A stretch of DNA of 64,000 bases from Cohnella panacarvi Gsoil 349 (GCF_000515335.1 NZ_KI911563.1:1752056-1816055); one strand, 5' to 3'. Counted from the stretch's first letter, positions 7,699-17,281 are shown. The notes: generated by a model from the sequence alone, not told the origin. Numbers and translations are program-made.

Positions 7699-10338
7699 TC
7701 ACCCTCCAAGACGTTCAGCCTTCGCGCCGGTTAAGAAGCGTTCGAACGATGCCGCCGGCATCGGCTTGCCGAATAAGTACCCTTGAAGCTCGTCGCATCG
7801 GTAATGACGCAGCAACTTCGCTTCCTGGTCCGTCTCGACCCCTTCCGCGACGACCTTCATGCTCATGCCGTGCGCCAGCTCGATGACGGCTTTGACGATC
7901 AGTTCGGCTCCCTTACCCGCGCCCATCCCGCTAATGAAGGAACGGTCGATCTTGATCGCTTGCACGGGAAATCTTTGCAATTGGCTTAACGAGGAGTACC
8001 CCGTGCCGAAATCGTCGATCGAGATGTAGACGCCAAGCCCCCGGAGTTGTTCAAGGACGCTGACGACATAAGCCTCGTTGCTGAAAATATAGCTTTCCGT
8101 AATTTCGAGCTCCAACTCTTCGGCCAACATCCCCGTATCGTCCAAGATGTCGCAGATCCTCTCCACCAAGCGAGGGTCATGGAATTGTCTGGCCGACAGG
8201 TTGACGGCGATTCGCCGCGGGGCAAGCCCCGCCGCGCGCCACCGCATATGCTGCTCGCAAGCCTCCCGAAGAATCCAACTGCCGAGCGGGATGATAAGTC
8301 CGGTATTCTCCGCAACGGCCATAAACTCGCAGGGGCCGATAAGTCCCCGCTCCGGGTGATGCCATCTTACCAATGCTTCCGCTCCGGCGATCTCTCCCGT
8401 TAGATTATCGACTTTAGGCTGATAATACAGCTCGAATTGCTTGTCGTTCAGCGCATGATGCAGGCTGTTCTCCAACCACATCGATTCCGACAGCTTCGCG
8501 GTCGCCGCTTCGCTGTATGCCGAATACCCTTTGCCACCCTGTTCCTTGGCCGCGTACATGGCGGAATCCGCGTTCTTCATTAGCGTATCGATATCTCGGC
8601 CGTCGATCGGCGCGGTGGCGATCCCGATGCTAGGCGTTATATACAACGAATGGCCCTGCAGCAAGAACGGTCCTTCGAATTGCGCAAGAATCCGCTCGGA
8701 TAGATGAACGGCCTCGTCCGGTTCGGCATGCCTCAAGAGGACAACGAATTCGTCGCCGCTGATTCTCGCCATGAACGATTGCTCCGTCTGCTCTTGCTTC
8801 AGCCGTTCCGCCGTTAGCCGCAGCAGACAGTCTCCCGCGATATGGCCCAGCGTATCGTTAATATGCTTGAAGCGGTCCAGATCGATAAACAAGACGGAGA
8901 GGTATTCGCTCCATCCGGAACGCTCGGCCGCCTCGAGTTCTTCCGCCAATCGTTCCTTCATGTTCAGGCGGTTCGGCAATTCCGTTAAGCTATCGTAATA
9001 GGCCAACTGGAACAGCCTGGCTTCCGAGTGCGCCAGCCGGCGAATATTGTCCGTGAGATGCTCCGCGACGGACCTGAAGTTATCGGCGAGCATGCGAATT
9101 TCGCTAATTCCGCTGCGCGGCCAATCGATCGCCCGGTCCAGCGACAGCTTCCCGGGAAAATCGATCGTAGCTCGCGCCAGCCTCGTAAGCGAACGAAAGA
9201 ATAATCGATTGAGCAAGGAAGTCAGCATCATCGTCGCCGCGACGAAGACGAGAAGGAGCTGAATATACGCAATGTAAGAGCTGATCGATTCCTGCAAATA
9301 AGGCGTGAAGGGCATGAGGAACACGGCTCTCTTATCGGCGCCTACGGTCGTCTCGCGAACGAAATACGCGTATCGCCACGCTTCGCTGTCATAGGTATAC
9401 ACTCGCGAAGGCGTCCAGATCGCGTCGGTGGCGTTCAAGTGCCGGAAGTCTCCGCCGAGCTTCCAATCGAACGGTTCGCCGATCAGCGATTCATCCAATC
9501 CGACCACGCTTGTCGCCCGGCTGTTCGAATCTAGCAGCGCCAGCTTCGTAGGGATGTGCGAGCCGGCGTTCATCAGCATGCCCTGCTTCAATTGTTCATA
9601 CTGCACGATGCCGTTCAGACGCAAGGAACGGTAATCGCTGTCCGTCCAACCGGCCAGCTCGCGATTCACGACGCCCACTTGCGTATTCAGATTGTCGGTC
9701 GCCTGAACGAGAACATCGGCTCTATGCTGGTACCCGCTGACCAAGATATAAATCACGAACGGCAACGAAGTCGCCACCAGCGTGAGATGGAGCACGATCC
9801 GATGGAACGCGTATCCGTTCCGCTCCCCGCTAGCGCCCAACCAGCGCCGAATCGGCGTATGCGACAAAATGATGTCGGCCGCCAGCGCGGATAAGATGGA
9901 ACCGAGGGCAACGTTCAGGCAGTACAAGTACCCGAGATCGTCCCCGAATCCCGTTTCGTACCTATATACGTAATAAGAAGCCGGACATCCGGCCAATATC
10001 CAGTAAAGAAAAGTAAGCATGATCACTTTGTCGGGAAACCTTCGAAGCAATAGTCCGACCGCGACGAAATAAGCTGCCTGCGTAAGCGCCTGCAGCCACG
10101 AGATAGATTCCAGCAGTACGAGCGATCCGTAGACGATCGCAGCGGCGGTAAGTCCGCCCGTTATTCCGAACAGGAGCAGCGCAATGATCAGGAAGGCGGT
10201 GCCTAAGCCGAGTTGATAACCGTAAAACCATTGAATGGGGTTGTATTCGAGCAGGAACGACACGATCAGGAGAAGCAAGAATCCGCAAGCTTTCAAGAGA
10301 AGAGAACGCTTATCGAGCAACAATGAATTCAGGCGCAT
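7699..10338 (-). CDS. membrane-bound bifunctional diguanylate cyclase/phosphodiesterase (GGDEF-EAL)
   Basis: The start at ATG 10338 (GGAGGG upstream) gives 879 residues; the frame extends upstream, but that part has no ribosome site. Order: five or six hydrophobic helices (about 10-180), an extracytoplasmic sensor loop (about 200-355), a membrane helix and HAMP-like linker (about 360-430), a GGDEF domain with RISGDEFVVLL, and an EAL domain. The EAL domain keeps EALVRWHHPE, the Asn of NLSARQ, LEITES, SIDDFGTGYSSL, KIDRSF and VVAEGVET, so phosphodiesterase activity is likely. The cyclase motif is SGDEF, usually still functional, and no RxxD inhibitory site is seen just before it. It would make or break c-di-GMP at the membrane in response to an external signal. 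It is followed directly by a coupled solute-binding lipoprotein. Confidence 0.92.
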   Translation of the reverse strand: MRLNSLLLDKRSLLLKACGFLLLLIVSFLLEYNPIQWFYGYQLGLGTAFLIIALLLFGITGGLTAAAIVYGSLVLLESISWLQALTQAAYFVAVGLLLRRFPDKVIMLTFLYWILAGCPASYYVYRYETGFGDDLGYLYCLNVALGSILSALAADIILSHTPIRRWLGASGERNGYAFHRIVLHLTLVATSLPFVIYILVSGYQHRADVLVQATDNLNTQVGVVNRELAGWTDSDYRSLRLNGIVQYEQLKQGMLMNAGSHIPTKLALLDSNSRATSVVGLDESLIGEPFDWKLGGDFRHLNATDAIWTPSRVYTYDSEAWRYAYFVRETTVGADKRAVFLMPFTPYLQESISSYIAYIQLLLVFVAATMMLTSLLNRLFFRSLTRLARATIDFPGKLSLDRAIDWPRSGISEIRMLADNFRSVAEHLTDNIRRLAHSEARLFQLAYYDSLTELPNRLNMKERLAEELEAAERSGWSEYLSVLFIDLDRFKHINDTLGHIAGDCLLRLTAERLKQEQTEQSFMARISGDEFVVLLRHAEPDEAVHLSERILAQFEGPFLLQGHSLYITPSIGIATAPIDGRDIDTLMKNADSAMYAAKEQGGKGYSAYSEAATAKLSESMWLENSLHHALNDKQFELYYQPKVDNLTGEIAGAEALVRWHHPERGLIGPCEFMAVAENTGLIIPLGSWILREACEQHMRWRAAGLAPRRIAVNLSARQFHDPRLVERICDILDDTGMLAEELELEITESYIFSNEAYVVSVLEQLRGLGVYISIDDFGTGYSSLSQLQRFPVQAIKIDRSFISGMGAGKGAELIVKAVIELAHGMSMKVVAEGVETDQEAKLLRHYRCDELQGYLFGKPMPAASFERFLTGAKAERLGG

Positions 10339-10415
10339 AACGAGCCCTCCGTTGTTCTTGTTGAGTACAGTCTCGCAGTAAAGTGGAGAATCCCAGATGC
10401 TTGCCATATTGCGGA

Positions 10416-10441
10416 AGAGAGCGCTTTCCATTTCTATTATA
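10416..10441 (-). promoter_or_regulatory. putative promoter and cre-like box of the GGDEF-EAL gene
   Basis: On the minus strand a perfect TATAAT -10 (10441-10436) lies about 100 bases before the start codon. Just downstream is GGAAAGCGCTCTCT (10429-10416), which matches 12 of 14 positions of the CcpA cre consensus and sits where a roadblock would act. No good -35 is seen. The rest of the 325-base gap 10339-10663 is AT-rich, with no gene. Confidence 0.35.
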
Positions 10442-10578
10442 GCTTGCCGATATGATTCGCTCATTTAAAATATAATAGATTCTTTTGCGTTTTGTATAGA
10501 TTTTCCTTTCAATAAAAAATCTTAAGCCGAATGAACCAATATCGAACAAAAAGACGACAATATCGTTCCAATAAGTTA

Positions 10579-10587
10579 TGTTATAAT
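10579..10587 (+). promoter_or_regulatory. extended -10 promoter of the ABC exporter operon
   Basis: TGTTATAAT is an extended -10 (TGn plus TATAAT) on the plus strand, about 75 bases before the first ABC gene. The -35 is weak, as is common for extended -10 promoters. Confidence 0.5.
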
Positions 10588-10663
10588 GCCATTGTTTTCG
10601 AATGGAGGCTTCCGCTTCGCTCGTAAACACGCGTTCAAGAAAATTACAGAAGCCGGTGATCGA

Positions 10664-12439
10664 ATGTTTCAACTGAAGTGGCTTTGGCACAATTTAACAG
10701 GAGATCGGGTAAGGTACGTTATCGCGTTGGTGTTATCCGTCGTTGGCTCTTCCATGACCATCATCAATCCGTCCATCGCCCAGCGGATCGTCGACACGTT
10801 CATCACGGGCGAAGACGCGGCGCGGAAGCTGACGGACGAGCGAGTGCTGCTGATCGGCCTTTGCATCGGCATGATCGGTTTTACGCTGCTGCGAACCAGC
10901 TTGTCTTACTTTACGACGATGCTGTACGAACGCGCCTCGCAGAACATGCTCTACCGGATCCGGATGTATTTGTACAACAAAATCCAGGGTCAAGACATGA
11001 AGTATTACGATCACAACCGTACAGGCGACCTGATGACCAAAATGACGGGCGACCTCGATATGGTGCGGCACACGATGGCGTGGATTTTCAAGACGATTAT
11101 CGAATCGCTTACGGTGTTCCTGGCGGCGGTCGCTTATTTCTTCTACATCGACGTCAGCCTGACGCTGTGGCTGTTGCTCCTCGCGCCTCCGATCTTCGTC
11201 GTGGCCTTCGTGTTCGCCCGGCGCGTGCGCCCGATGTATTCGGATCTTCGGGAACGCCTGTCGCAGCTCAACACGACGACGCAGGAGAATATCTCGGGCA
11301 ACCGCGTCGTGAAAGCGTTCGCGCGCGAGGAATTCGAAGTCCGGAAATTCGACGAGAAGAACGTCAACTACTCGACCGCGAACAAAGCGGCCGCGATGGT
11401 GTGGCTGGACTACTTTCCTTATCTGGAGACGTTGTCCCAAGCTTTCAGCGTCATCCTGCTGCTGGCGGGCGGCATGCTGGTCATCAACGGAGATCTCACG
11501 TTCGGGGAATTCGCCGCCTTCAACGCGCTCCTCTGGGGTCTTGCTCAACCGATGCGCAATATCGGAATTATCATTAACGACATCCAGCGCTTCTTCGCCA
11601 GCCTGAGCAAAATCATCGAAATTTACTACGCGCACCCGGATATCGTCAACGAGCACAAACCGATCGTCAAGCGCCGTTATCTAGGCCGCATCGAATTCGA
11701 TCGCGTCAGCTTCAAGTACGATAAGGCTACGGTGCTCGATAACATCAGCTTCTCGGCCCAGCCCGGCGAGACGATCGCCATCATGGGCGCGACGGGTTCG
11801 GGCAAAACGACGCTCGTCAACCTGATTCCGCGGTTCTACGACGTTACGGGCGGCCGCGTACTGGTCGACGGCATCGACGTGCGCAAGCTGGAGCTCGACG
11901 AGCTTCGCGGCAATATCGGCGTGGCGACGCAGGACGTCCTGCTGTTCTCCGACACGATCGACGGCAACGTCGCGTACGGCAATCCCGAGATGCCGGAGGA
12001 AGACGTTCAGGCTTACGCCGAGCTCGCCGCCGCTCATGACTTCATCCGCAAGATGCCGCAAGGGTACGACACGATCGTCGGCGAACGGGGCGTCGGCCTG
12101 TCCGGCGGGCAGAAGCAACGGATCGCGCTGGCGCGGGCGATGGCCATTCAACCGCCGATCCTCATTCTCGACGATACGACTTCCGCCGTCGACAACGAGA
12201 CGGAAGAGCATATTCAGAAAAGCTTGCGGGAGCTCGAATATTCCTGCACGAAGATCATTATCGCCCAGCGCGTGTCCACGACGGCCGAAGCCGACCGGAT
12301 ACTCATTCTGGAAGGCGGACGGATCGTCGAAGAGGGCACGCACGCCGAGCTGCTCGCCAAGCGGGGCTATTATTACGAGGTATTCAAGCTGCAGAACGAA
12401 GGCATCGGAAGGCAGGTGACCGCCCATGGCCAGGAATAG
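10664..12439 (+). CDS. ABC exporter half-transporter with degenerate Walker B (BmrC/YheI-like)
   Basis: From ATG 10664 the product has 591 residues, the same length as its partner. Six transmembrane helices (about 15-310) are followed by an ATPase domain: Walker A GATGSGKT near 377, signature LSGGQKQR near 480, and Walker B LILDDTTSAVD near 500. The glutamate after the Walker B aspartate is replaced by aspartate, the mark of the degenerate subunit in heterodimeric type IV exporters such as BmrCD. The frame is open upstream, but only a weak ribosome site exists before 10664 and none before earlier starts. The stop overlaps the next gene by 14 bases. Probably exports drugs, lipids or peptides in complex with the next protein; the substrate is unknown. 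Confidence 0.92.
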   Translation: MFQLKWLWHNLTGDRVRYVIALVLSVVGSSMTIINPSIAQRIVDTFITGEDAARKLTDERVLLIGLCIGMIGFTLLRTSLSYFTTMLYERASQNMLYRIRMYLYNKIQGQDMKYYDHNRTGDLMTKMTGDLDMVRHTMAWIFKTIIESLTVFLAAVAYFFYIDVSLTLWLLLLAPPIFVVAFVFARRVRPMYSDLRERLSQLNTTTQENISGNRVVKAFAREEFEVRKFDEKNVNYSTANKAAAMVWLDYFPYLETLSQAFSVILLLAGGMLVINGDLTFGEFAAFNALLWGLAQPMRNIGIIINDIQRFFASLSKIIEIYYAHPDIVNEHKPIVKRRYLGRIEFDRVSFKYDKATVLDNISFSAQPGETIAIMGATGSGKTTLVNLIPRFYDVTGGRVLVDGIDVRKLELDELRGNIGVATQDVLLFSDTIDGNVAYGNPEMPEEDVQAYAELAAAHDFIRKMPQGYDTIVGERGVGLSGGQKQRIALARAMAIQPPILILDDTTSAVDNETEEHIQKSLRELEYSCTKIIIAQRVSTTAEADRILILEGGRIVEEGTHAELLAKRGYYYEVFKLQNEGIGRQVTAHGQE

Positions 12440-14201
12440 ATTCGACATCGACGAGGATTTGGAGTCGCCTTTCAATATTAAGCACTTCCGGCGCGCGCTG
12501 GTCTATATGAAGAAACAACGAACGCCGATGATCGTCGCTTTCGTGCTTAGCGCGCTTTCGGCGGGCATCGGGTTATCCGCGCCCCTGATCATGCAATACG
12601 TCGTCGACGTAACGATTCCGAACAAAGAGAAGTGGGAGCTGGTCTTGTGGTCCGCGATCTTGCTCGCTACGATCGTCGTCAGCGTCATTCTCGCCACGAT
12701 CCGCTCGCGTATCATGACTCGGGTGGGCCAGGACATTATATTCGATATCCGTACCGACTTGTTCAAGCACCTGCAGGAGCTGCCGTTCCAATATTACGAC
12801 GATCGCCCGCAGGGCAAAATTCTCATTCGCGTCGTCAACTACGTCAACTCCGTATCGGACGTGCTGTCCAACGGCATTATCAACTTCATCCTTGAAATAT
12901 TGAACTTGATCTTCATCGCCATCTTCATGTTCATGGTCGATGTTCAGCTGTCGTTCGTCATTCTGGCGGGCATGCCGGTCTTCATCGCCGTCATGCTGCT
13001 GCTCAAGACGAAGCAGCGCCGCGCGTGGCAAGGCGTATCCAACAAAAGCTCCAACCTGAACGCCTATCTGCAAGAGAGCATCAGCGGCATTCGCGTCACG
13101 CAAATTTTCACTCGCGAGAAGCGCAACGAGGAAATCTTCGATCGACTGGCCGCCAACTATCGCGCAACGTGGATGAGAGCGATGTATTACAACTTCCTCG
13201 TCCCGTTCTCCGTCGATAACTTGGCGACGATCGTGGCCGCGTCCATCTATCTCGTGGGACTGCTCGCGTTGAACCCGGCAGACGTGACGTACGGCGTCAT
13301 CCTCGCCATGGGCGGCTACGCGTGGCGGTTCTGGCAACCGATTCTTAACTTGTCGAACATCTACAACAGCTTCATCAACTCGGTCGCCTACCTGGAGCGC
13401 ATCTTCGAGACGCTCGACGAACCGGTGACCGTCAGCGACGTCCCGAACGCTCGCGAGCTGCCGCCGATCCGCGGCCGGGTGACTTTCGACAACGTGACGT
13501 TCGCGTACGATCCGGGGGTCAACGTTCTCGAACGGTTGAATTTCGACATCAAGGCGGGCGAAAGCATCGCGCTGGTCGGCCCTACGGGTGCCGGCAAGAC
13601 GACGGTCGTCAACCTGATCTCGCGCTTCTATAACGTCACGGACGGCCGCATTCTCATCGACGGGCACGACATCGCGGACGTGAAGCTGAAGTCGCTGCGC
13701 AGCCAGATGGGCATCATGCTGCAGGACAGCTTTATCTTCTCCGGCACGATCTTGGACAACATCCGTTACGGCAAGCTCGACGCTACGGAGGAAGAAGTCG
13801 TCGCGGCGGCCAAGACCGTATGCGCGGACGAGTTCATCCGCGAGTTCGAGCATGGCTATCGGACGGAAGTGAACGAACGCGGCTCCAAGCTGTCCCAAGG
13901 CCAGCGCCAGCTCATCTCGTTCGCCCGCACGCTTCTCGCCAACCCGCGCATCCTGATCTTGGACGAAGCGACGTCGTCGATCGATGCCCGGACGGAGCGC
14001 CTGCTGCAGCGGGGCTTGAACGAGCTGCTGAAAGGCCGCACTTCGTTCATCATCGCGCACCGTCTGTCGACGGTTAAGAACTGCGACCGCATCCTGTACG
14101 TCGCGGACAAGGGAATCGCCGAGAGCGGCTCGCACGACGAGCTTATGGCGCGGCGCGGCCGGTATTACAAGCTGTATACGGCTCAGAAGATGGAAGCATA
14201 G
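12426..14201 (+). CDS. ABC exporter half-transporter with canonical Walker B (BmrD/YheH-like)
   Basis: The 591-residue product has an N-terminal cytoplasmic tail, six transmembrane helices (about 30-320), and an ATPase domain with Walker A GPTGAGKT near 388, signature LSQGQRQL near 490 and Walker B LILDEATSSID near 510. Here the catalytic glutamate is intact but the signature is altered from LSGGQ to LSQGQ, the exact complement of the upstream subunit. Together they form one consensus and one degenerate ATP site, as expected for a heterodimer. Translation is coupled by a 14-base overlap. A strong terminator follows at 14216. Confidence 0.93.
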   Translation: MARNRFDIDEDLESPFNIKHFRRALVYMKKQRTPMIVAFVLSALSAGIGLSAPLIMQYVVDVTIPNKEKWELVLWSAILLATIVVSVILATIRSRIMTRVGQDIIFDIRTDLFKHLQELPFQYYDDRPQGKILIRVVNYVNSVSDVLSNGIINFILEILNLIFIAIFMFMVDVQLSFVILAGMPVFIAVMLLLKTKQRRAWQGVSNKSSNLNAYLQESISGIRVTQIFTREKRNEEIFDRLAANYRATWMRAMYYNFLVPFSVDNLATIVAASIYLVGLLALNPADVTYGVILAMGGYAWRFWQPILNLSNIYNSFINSVAYLERIFETLDEPVTVSDVPNARELPPIRGRVTFDNVTFAYDPGVNVLERLNFDIKAGESIALVGPTGAGKTTVVNLISRFYNVTDGRILIDGHDIADVKLKSLRSQMGIMLQDSFIFSGTILDNIRYGKLDATEEEVVAAAKTVCADEFIREFEHGYRTEVNERGSKLSQGQRQLISFARTLLANPRILILDEATSSIDARTERLLQRGLNELLKGRTSFIIAHRLSTVKNCDRILYVADKGIAESGSHDELMARRGRYYKLYTAQKMEA

Positions 14202-14215
14202 ACATTCGAAGCAAA

Positions 14216-14250
14216 GCCCCCGGTATCGCGTGAATGCGATCGGGGGCTTC
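14216..14250. terminator. terminator after the ABC exporter operon
   Basis: GCCCCCG (14216-14222) pairs with CGGGGGC (14241-14247), with a short T-containing tail. It lies 14 bases after the exporter stop codon. Confidence 0.75.
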
Positions 14251-14269
14251 GTTATGGGTTGGGTTCGCA

Positions 14270-14462
14270 AGAATAGCAACGATATGCCGTTATTTCGAGC
14301 TTGGGGTAACTTCGAGCACTTAATAACAACCATTCGCATTTAACATCGCCATACGAACGCCTTGCCGCCGATTAGCCGTACAATAGATGTCATTGGGTTG
14401 TTATTCCGACGAACACGCCGATGGTGCCGCGAAGTAACTGCGATATGTTGTTATTTCGGCGC
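14270..14462. repeat. interspersed imperfect palindromes (AATAAC...GTTATT family), short array
   Basis: Between the convergent exporter and AI-2E genes are related units: GAATAGCAACGATATGCCGT near 14270 (ending TATTTC), AATAACAACCATTCGCATTT near 14321, a half unit GGTTGTTATTCC near 14397, and AAGTAACTGCGATATGTTGT near 14434 (ending TATTTC). The same family recurs at 32881-33118. No gene is visible here. Confidence 0.6.
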
Positions 14463-14473
14463 GTGAGCCATGA

Positions 14474-15589
14474 CTAATCCCCGTTCGGATCGAGGCCCAG
14501 CGGATCCTTCGGAGGAATCAGGTTCATCTTGCGGAAGTTGTACGCGCGGACCACGACAATCTTGACGATCGCGTAGACGGGCACGACGATAACCATGCCT
14601 AGAGGACCGATAATCGCGCTGGCGCCGATGGCTAATAGCATAACGGTAAGCGGATGTACGTTCATCTGCTTGCCCACGATACGCGGGCCGATAACGTTCG
14701 CTTCGATCTGGTTCGAGACGACGAGCACGATTCCGACCAGCAGCACGGTCGTCGGCGACACGGTAAGCGCGACGACGGCCGTCGGAATGAAGGCGATCAG
14801 CGGACCGATATACGGGATGAAGTTCGTGATCGCGGCAATCAAGCCGAGCAACAGCGGGTACGGCACGTCGATCAGCAAGTAACCGACGGACGTCAACCCG
14901 CCGATTAGGAGAGACGTCAGTACCTTGCTCAGGATAAACGAGCCGATCGACGCGTCGATGTCCTTCAGCGCCCCGCTCACTTCGGAATGGTAACGCTCCG
15001 GTATCATCCGCAGCACGAGGCCGGAAAACTTATCCCCTTCGCTCAGCAGGTAGTAGATCATGAACGGCACGAGACCGAGCAGGAAGAAGAAGTTCATGAT
15101 GAGATTGAATATCCCGCGCACGCTGCCGACGACGGAGTTCAGAATCTCGTCGAGCGAGCCGGTCAGCTTGGTCGTGAGATTTTCCGTAGAGAGCGCGTCC
15201 TTCTGCCCGATCTCCCGTAGCCACTCATGCTTCTGCACGGATTCGAGCCACGTACGGACGGAATCGACGATCTGCGGAAAATTGTCCACGAGATTGATCG
15301 ACTGTTCCCGGATCGGCGGCCAGATCATCAGGAAGAACAAGTAACAGACGCCGATAGCGCCGATATAGACGATAACGATGGCCAGCGACTTCGGCAGCTT
15401 GACCGAGAGCAGCCGCACGAACGGCCGGAATAGATAGTAGAACAATCCCGAGATCAAGAGCGGCACGAACAGCGCGGCCAGCACTTTGCCGATCGGATCG
15501 AACACGTAGTCGACCTTGGAAGCCAAGTAAGCGATCAACAGAACGACGATAATGCCATAACCGATGCGAAACCACTTGCCTTGCGGCAT
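14474..15589 (-). CDS. AI-2E family transporter
   Basis: The 371-residue membrane protein has the AI-2E exporter layout: two N-terminal helices, a long soluble segment (about 95-150), then a C-terminal block of helices with the family motifs FILSKVLTSLLIGGLTSVGY and ITNFIPYIGPLIAFIPT and a later QIEANVIGPRIVGKQMNVHP. Members have been linked to autoinducer-2 export, Na+/H+ exchange or sporulation-related channels (YtvI), and the family name does not fix the substrate. A monocistronic gene; the downstream repeat zone separates it from the convergent ABC operon. ATG 15589 is the start. Confidence 0.9.
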   Translation of the reverse strand: MPQGKWFRIGYGIIVVLLIAYLASKVDYVFDPIGKVLAALFVPLLISGLFYYLFRPFVRLLSVKLPKSLAIVIVYIGAIGVCYLFFLMIWPPIREQSINLVDNFPQIVDSVRTWLESVQKHEWLREIGQKDALSTENLTTKLTGSLDEILNSVVGSVRGIFNLIMNFFFLLGLVPFMIYYLLSEGDKFSGLVLRMIPERYHSEVSGALKDIDASIGSFILSKVLTSLLIGGLTSVGYLLIDVPYPLLLGLIAAITNFIPYIGPLIAFIPTAVVALTVSPTTVLLVGIVLVVSNQIEANVIGPRIVGKQMNVHPLTVMLLAIGASAIIGPLGMVIVVPVYAIVKIVVVRAYNFRKMNLIPPKDPLGLDPNGD

Positions 15590-15626
15590 AGGTCAGATCT
15601 CCCTTGCGACGATTTTGAAGAACGCG

Positions 15627-16331
15627 TCAACACCTGACGTACTTGCGCTTGAACCCGAGCTGCCCTCTGTCCATCGCTTTGTCGATGTTGACGAGCGCGT
15701 TAATGAGCTTGCTCTTCTTGCCTTTGCCCACCTCGACCGGGCCGACCGCTTTCGCGACCTCGACTGCCTTGTCATGAAGAGCAACGAAGGAGACCGCAAC
15801 GGTGTAAATGAAAAGGTTCATCGCGTATTTCGCGCGTTCCGGGGCGTCGTGGATCGTCCGTTGAACTTGCTCCAGCATGCCGGCCAGCTTGCTCACGGAA
15901 AACTTGTCGTTCGGGAACCTGCCCAGCAGCCAGCAGTAACAGCTATACCCCGCCGACATCTTCAACTCTTCGCCGCTGGCGATCCACTTATCCGCCACTT
16001 CCTGAGCGATGTCCGTCTCCGACAGCGTCACCGCGACGACGAAATCGGCAATCATATAGAAATAAGCCGCATCGATCCAACGCTCGAAGTCCGCTTCCGT
16101 CATCGCTTTCGGATCCGCGACGACTCCGGCGAAGTACATGGCATCGTAGTTTCCCGTCGCGTAAAGCTGCTCCGCCAAAGCTTGATCGTGTTTGATTCGC
16201 TTCGCAATCGGTTTCATCTCGCCCGTCGCCACGCCGAATAACGGCTCGCGCGCCCCGTTGGATATGTACATTTTCTTCAGCCGTTCCTTGCCGAGAGCTT
16301 CGAGCTCCCGCATGACCGTAACCGCATCCAT
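15627..16331 (-). CDS. DNA alkylation repair protein (AlkD-like HEAT-repeat family)
   Basis: The 234-residue all-helical product matches the DNA alkylation repair family (AlkC/AlkD superfamily): an N-terminal KERLKKMYISNGAREPLFGV, then GEMKPIAKRIKHDQALAEQL, and tandem helix pairs through to the basic C-terminus. AlkD-type enzymes excise N3- and N7-alkylated bases without base flipping, using a concave HEAT-repeat surface. This subgroup is widespread in Bacillota and less studied. ATG at 16331 has AGGAGAT close upstream. It lies 37 bases upstream of the AI-2E gene's start on the same strand and may be co-transcribed with it. Confidence 0.85.
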   Translation of the reverse strand: MDAVTVMRELEALGKERLKKMYISNGAREPLFGVATGEMKPIAKRIKHDQALAEQLYATGNYDAMYFAGVVADPKAMTEADFERWIDAAYFYMIADFVVAVTLSETDIAQEVADKWIASGEELKMSAGYSCYCWLLGRFPNDKFSVSKLAGMLEQVQRTIHDAPERAKYAMNLFIYTVAVSFVALHDKAVEVAKAVGPVEVGKGKKSKLINALVNIDKAMDRGQLGFKRKYVRC

Positions 16332-16456
16332 GGAATATCTCCTCCGACTTGACTATATATGAAGTGTATCACAGGCTTGGCTCGCGTGGCGAATACAACG
16401 GCTTCGGGGTATACGTTAATCCGCTGCTGGACATGGTAAGAGTTGGGGGTATGCGT

Positions 16457-17281
16457 ATGCCTAATTTTGTCCCTTACTTCTCGTTAATCGTCCTGTCGTT
16501 AGCCGTTCTTATCTGGATTTTCATGCAAACGAAGCAATTTCATACATTCGTCATCTACATCGCTTTCGCCGGAATGATTTATGTATTCGAGATCGTCATA
16601 GTTGTCGTTTTCGCAGCTTATGAGTACAAGCCGCAGATCACATCCATACGCTATTTGGATAACATGATAGGCGCTTCCGTGTCGAACACCATCACGGTCC
16701 CGACGATCGCCACTTTAATCTCCGTATTCCAACTGCGGTTTCGCTGGATCTTGTTGTTCGCTCTCATGTTCGGTTTTATCGAGACCCTGTTCGTGCATTT
16801 GGGCGTGTACGTGCATCATTGGTGGAGGTCATGCTTCACGGTTGGTTCATTGCTTTTATACTTCTCGTTAACGAAATGGTGGTTCAGACAATTCCGTTCC
16901 GGAAGCCGGCCGATCCAAGCCGTTTCCTTCTTCGTTTATACGATGGCGCTGGTGCTAACGTTCATGTTTGTTTTCTTGCTGCTTGGGATACGCCTGTTGG
17001 AACCGGGCATATTCAAGGACGTCTATCGTGACGACACGTTCTCCTTGAGCGTGTATGGAGCCGTGAAAGCTCTTATGATTACGGCCGCGATATTCTGGCT
17101 TAAGAATTGGCGCTGGCTGATCGCCGCGGCAGCCGTTATTATCGCCACGCAATCTATTCTGATCCAAAGCGACATCCTTCGCATCTTCATTCCGATGCGA
17201 CTGTATGCTCTGATCTACTTCGCATGCTGCTGCTTGGTTATCGGGTTATGCTATCTTGCGAGGAGGTCGGTAACAACGTAA
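16457..17281 (+). CDS. multi-span membrane protein, CBO0543-like
   Basis: From ATG 16457 (GGGGG seven bases upstream; ATG 16451 is too close to that site) the product is 274 residues with about eight hydrophobic helices, Trp- and Phe-rich loops and a short basic C-terminus. It resembles the CBO0543 group of Bacillota membrane proteins, for which no function is known. A plus-strand single gene between minus-strand neighbours, it ends in a shared bidirectional terminator. Frame-open sequence upstream to 16349 lacks a ribosome site. Confidence 0.7.
   Translation: MPNFVPYFSLIVLSLAVLIWIFMQTKQFHTFVIYIAFAGMIYVFEIVIVVVFAAYEYKPQITSIRYLDNMIGASVSNTITVPTIATLISVFQLRFRWILLFALMFGFIETLFVHLGVYVHHWWRSCFTVGSLLLYFSLTKWWFRQFRSGSRPIQAVSFFVYTMALVLTFMFVFLLLGIRLLEPGIFKDVYRDDTFSLSVYGAVKALMITAAIFWLKNWRWLIAAAAVIIATQSILIQSDILRIFIPMRLYALIYFACCCLVIGLCYLARRSVTT

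Noticed and set aside
12573..14339. 588-codon minus-strand open frame
   Set aside because: It is the antisense of a well-supported ABC exporter gene; its sequence is rich in Arg, Asp and Val as expected for a GC-driven shadow frame.
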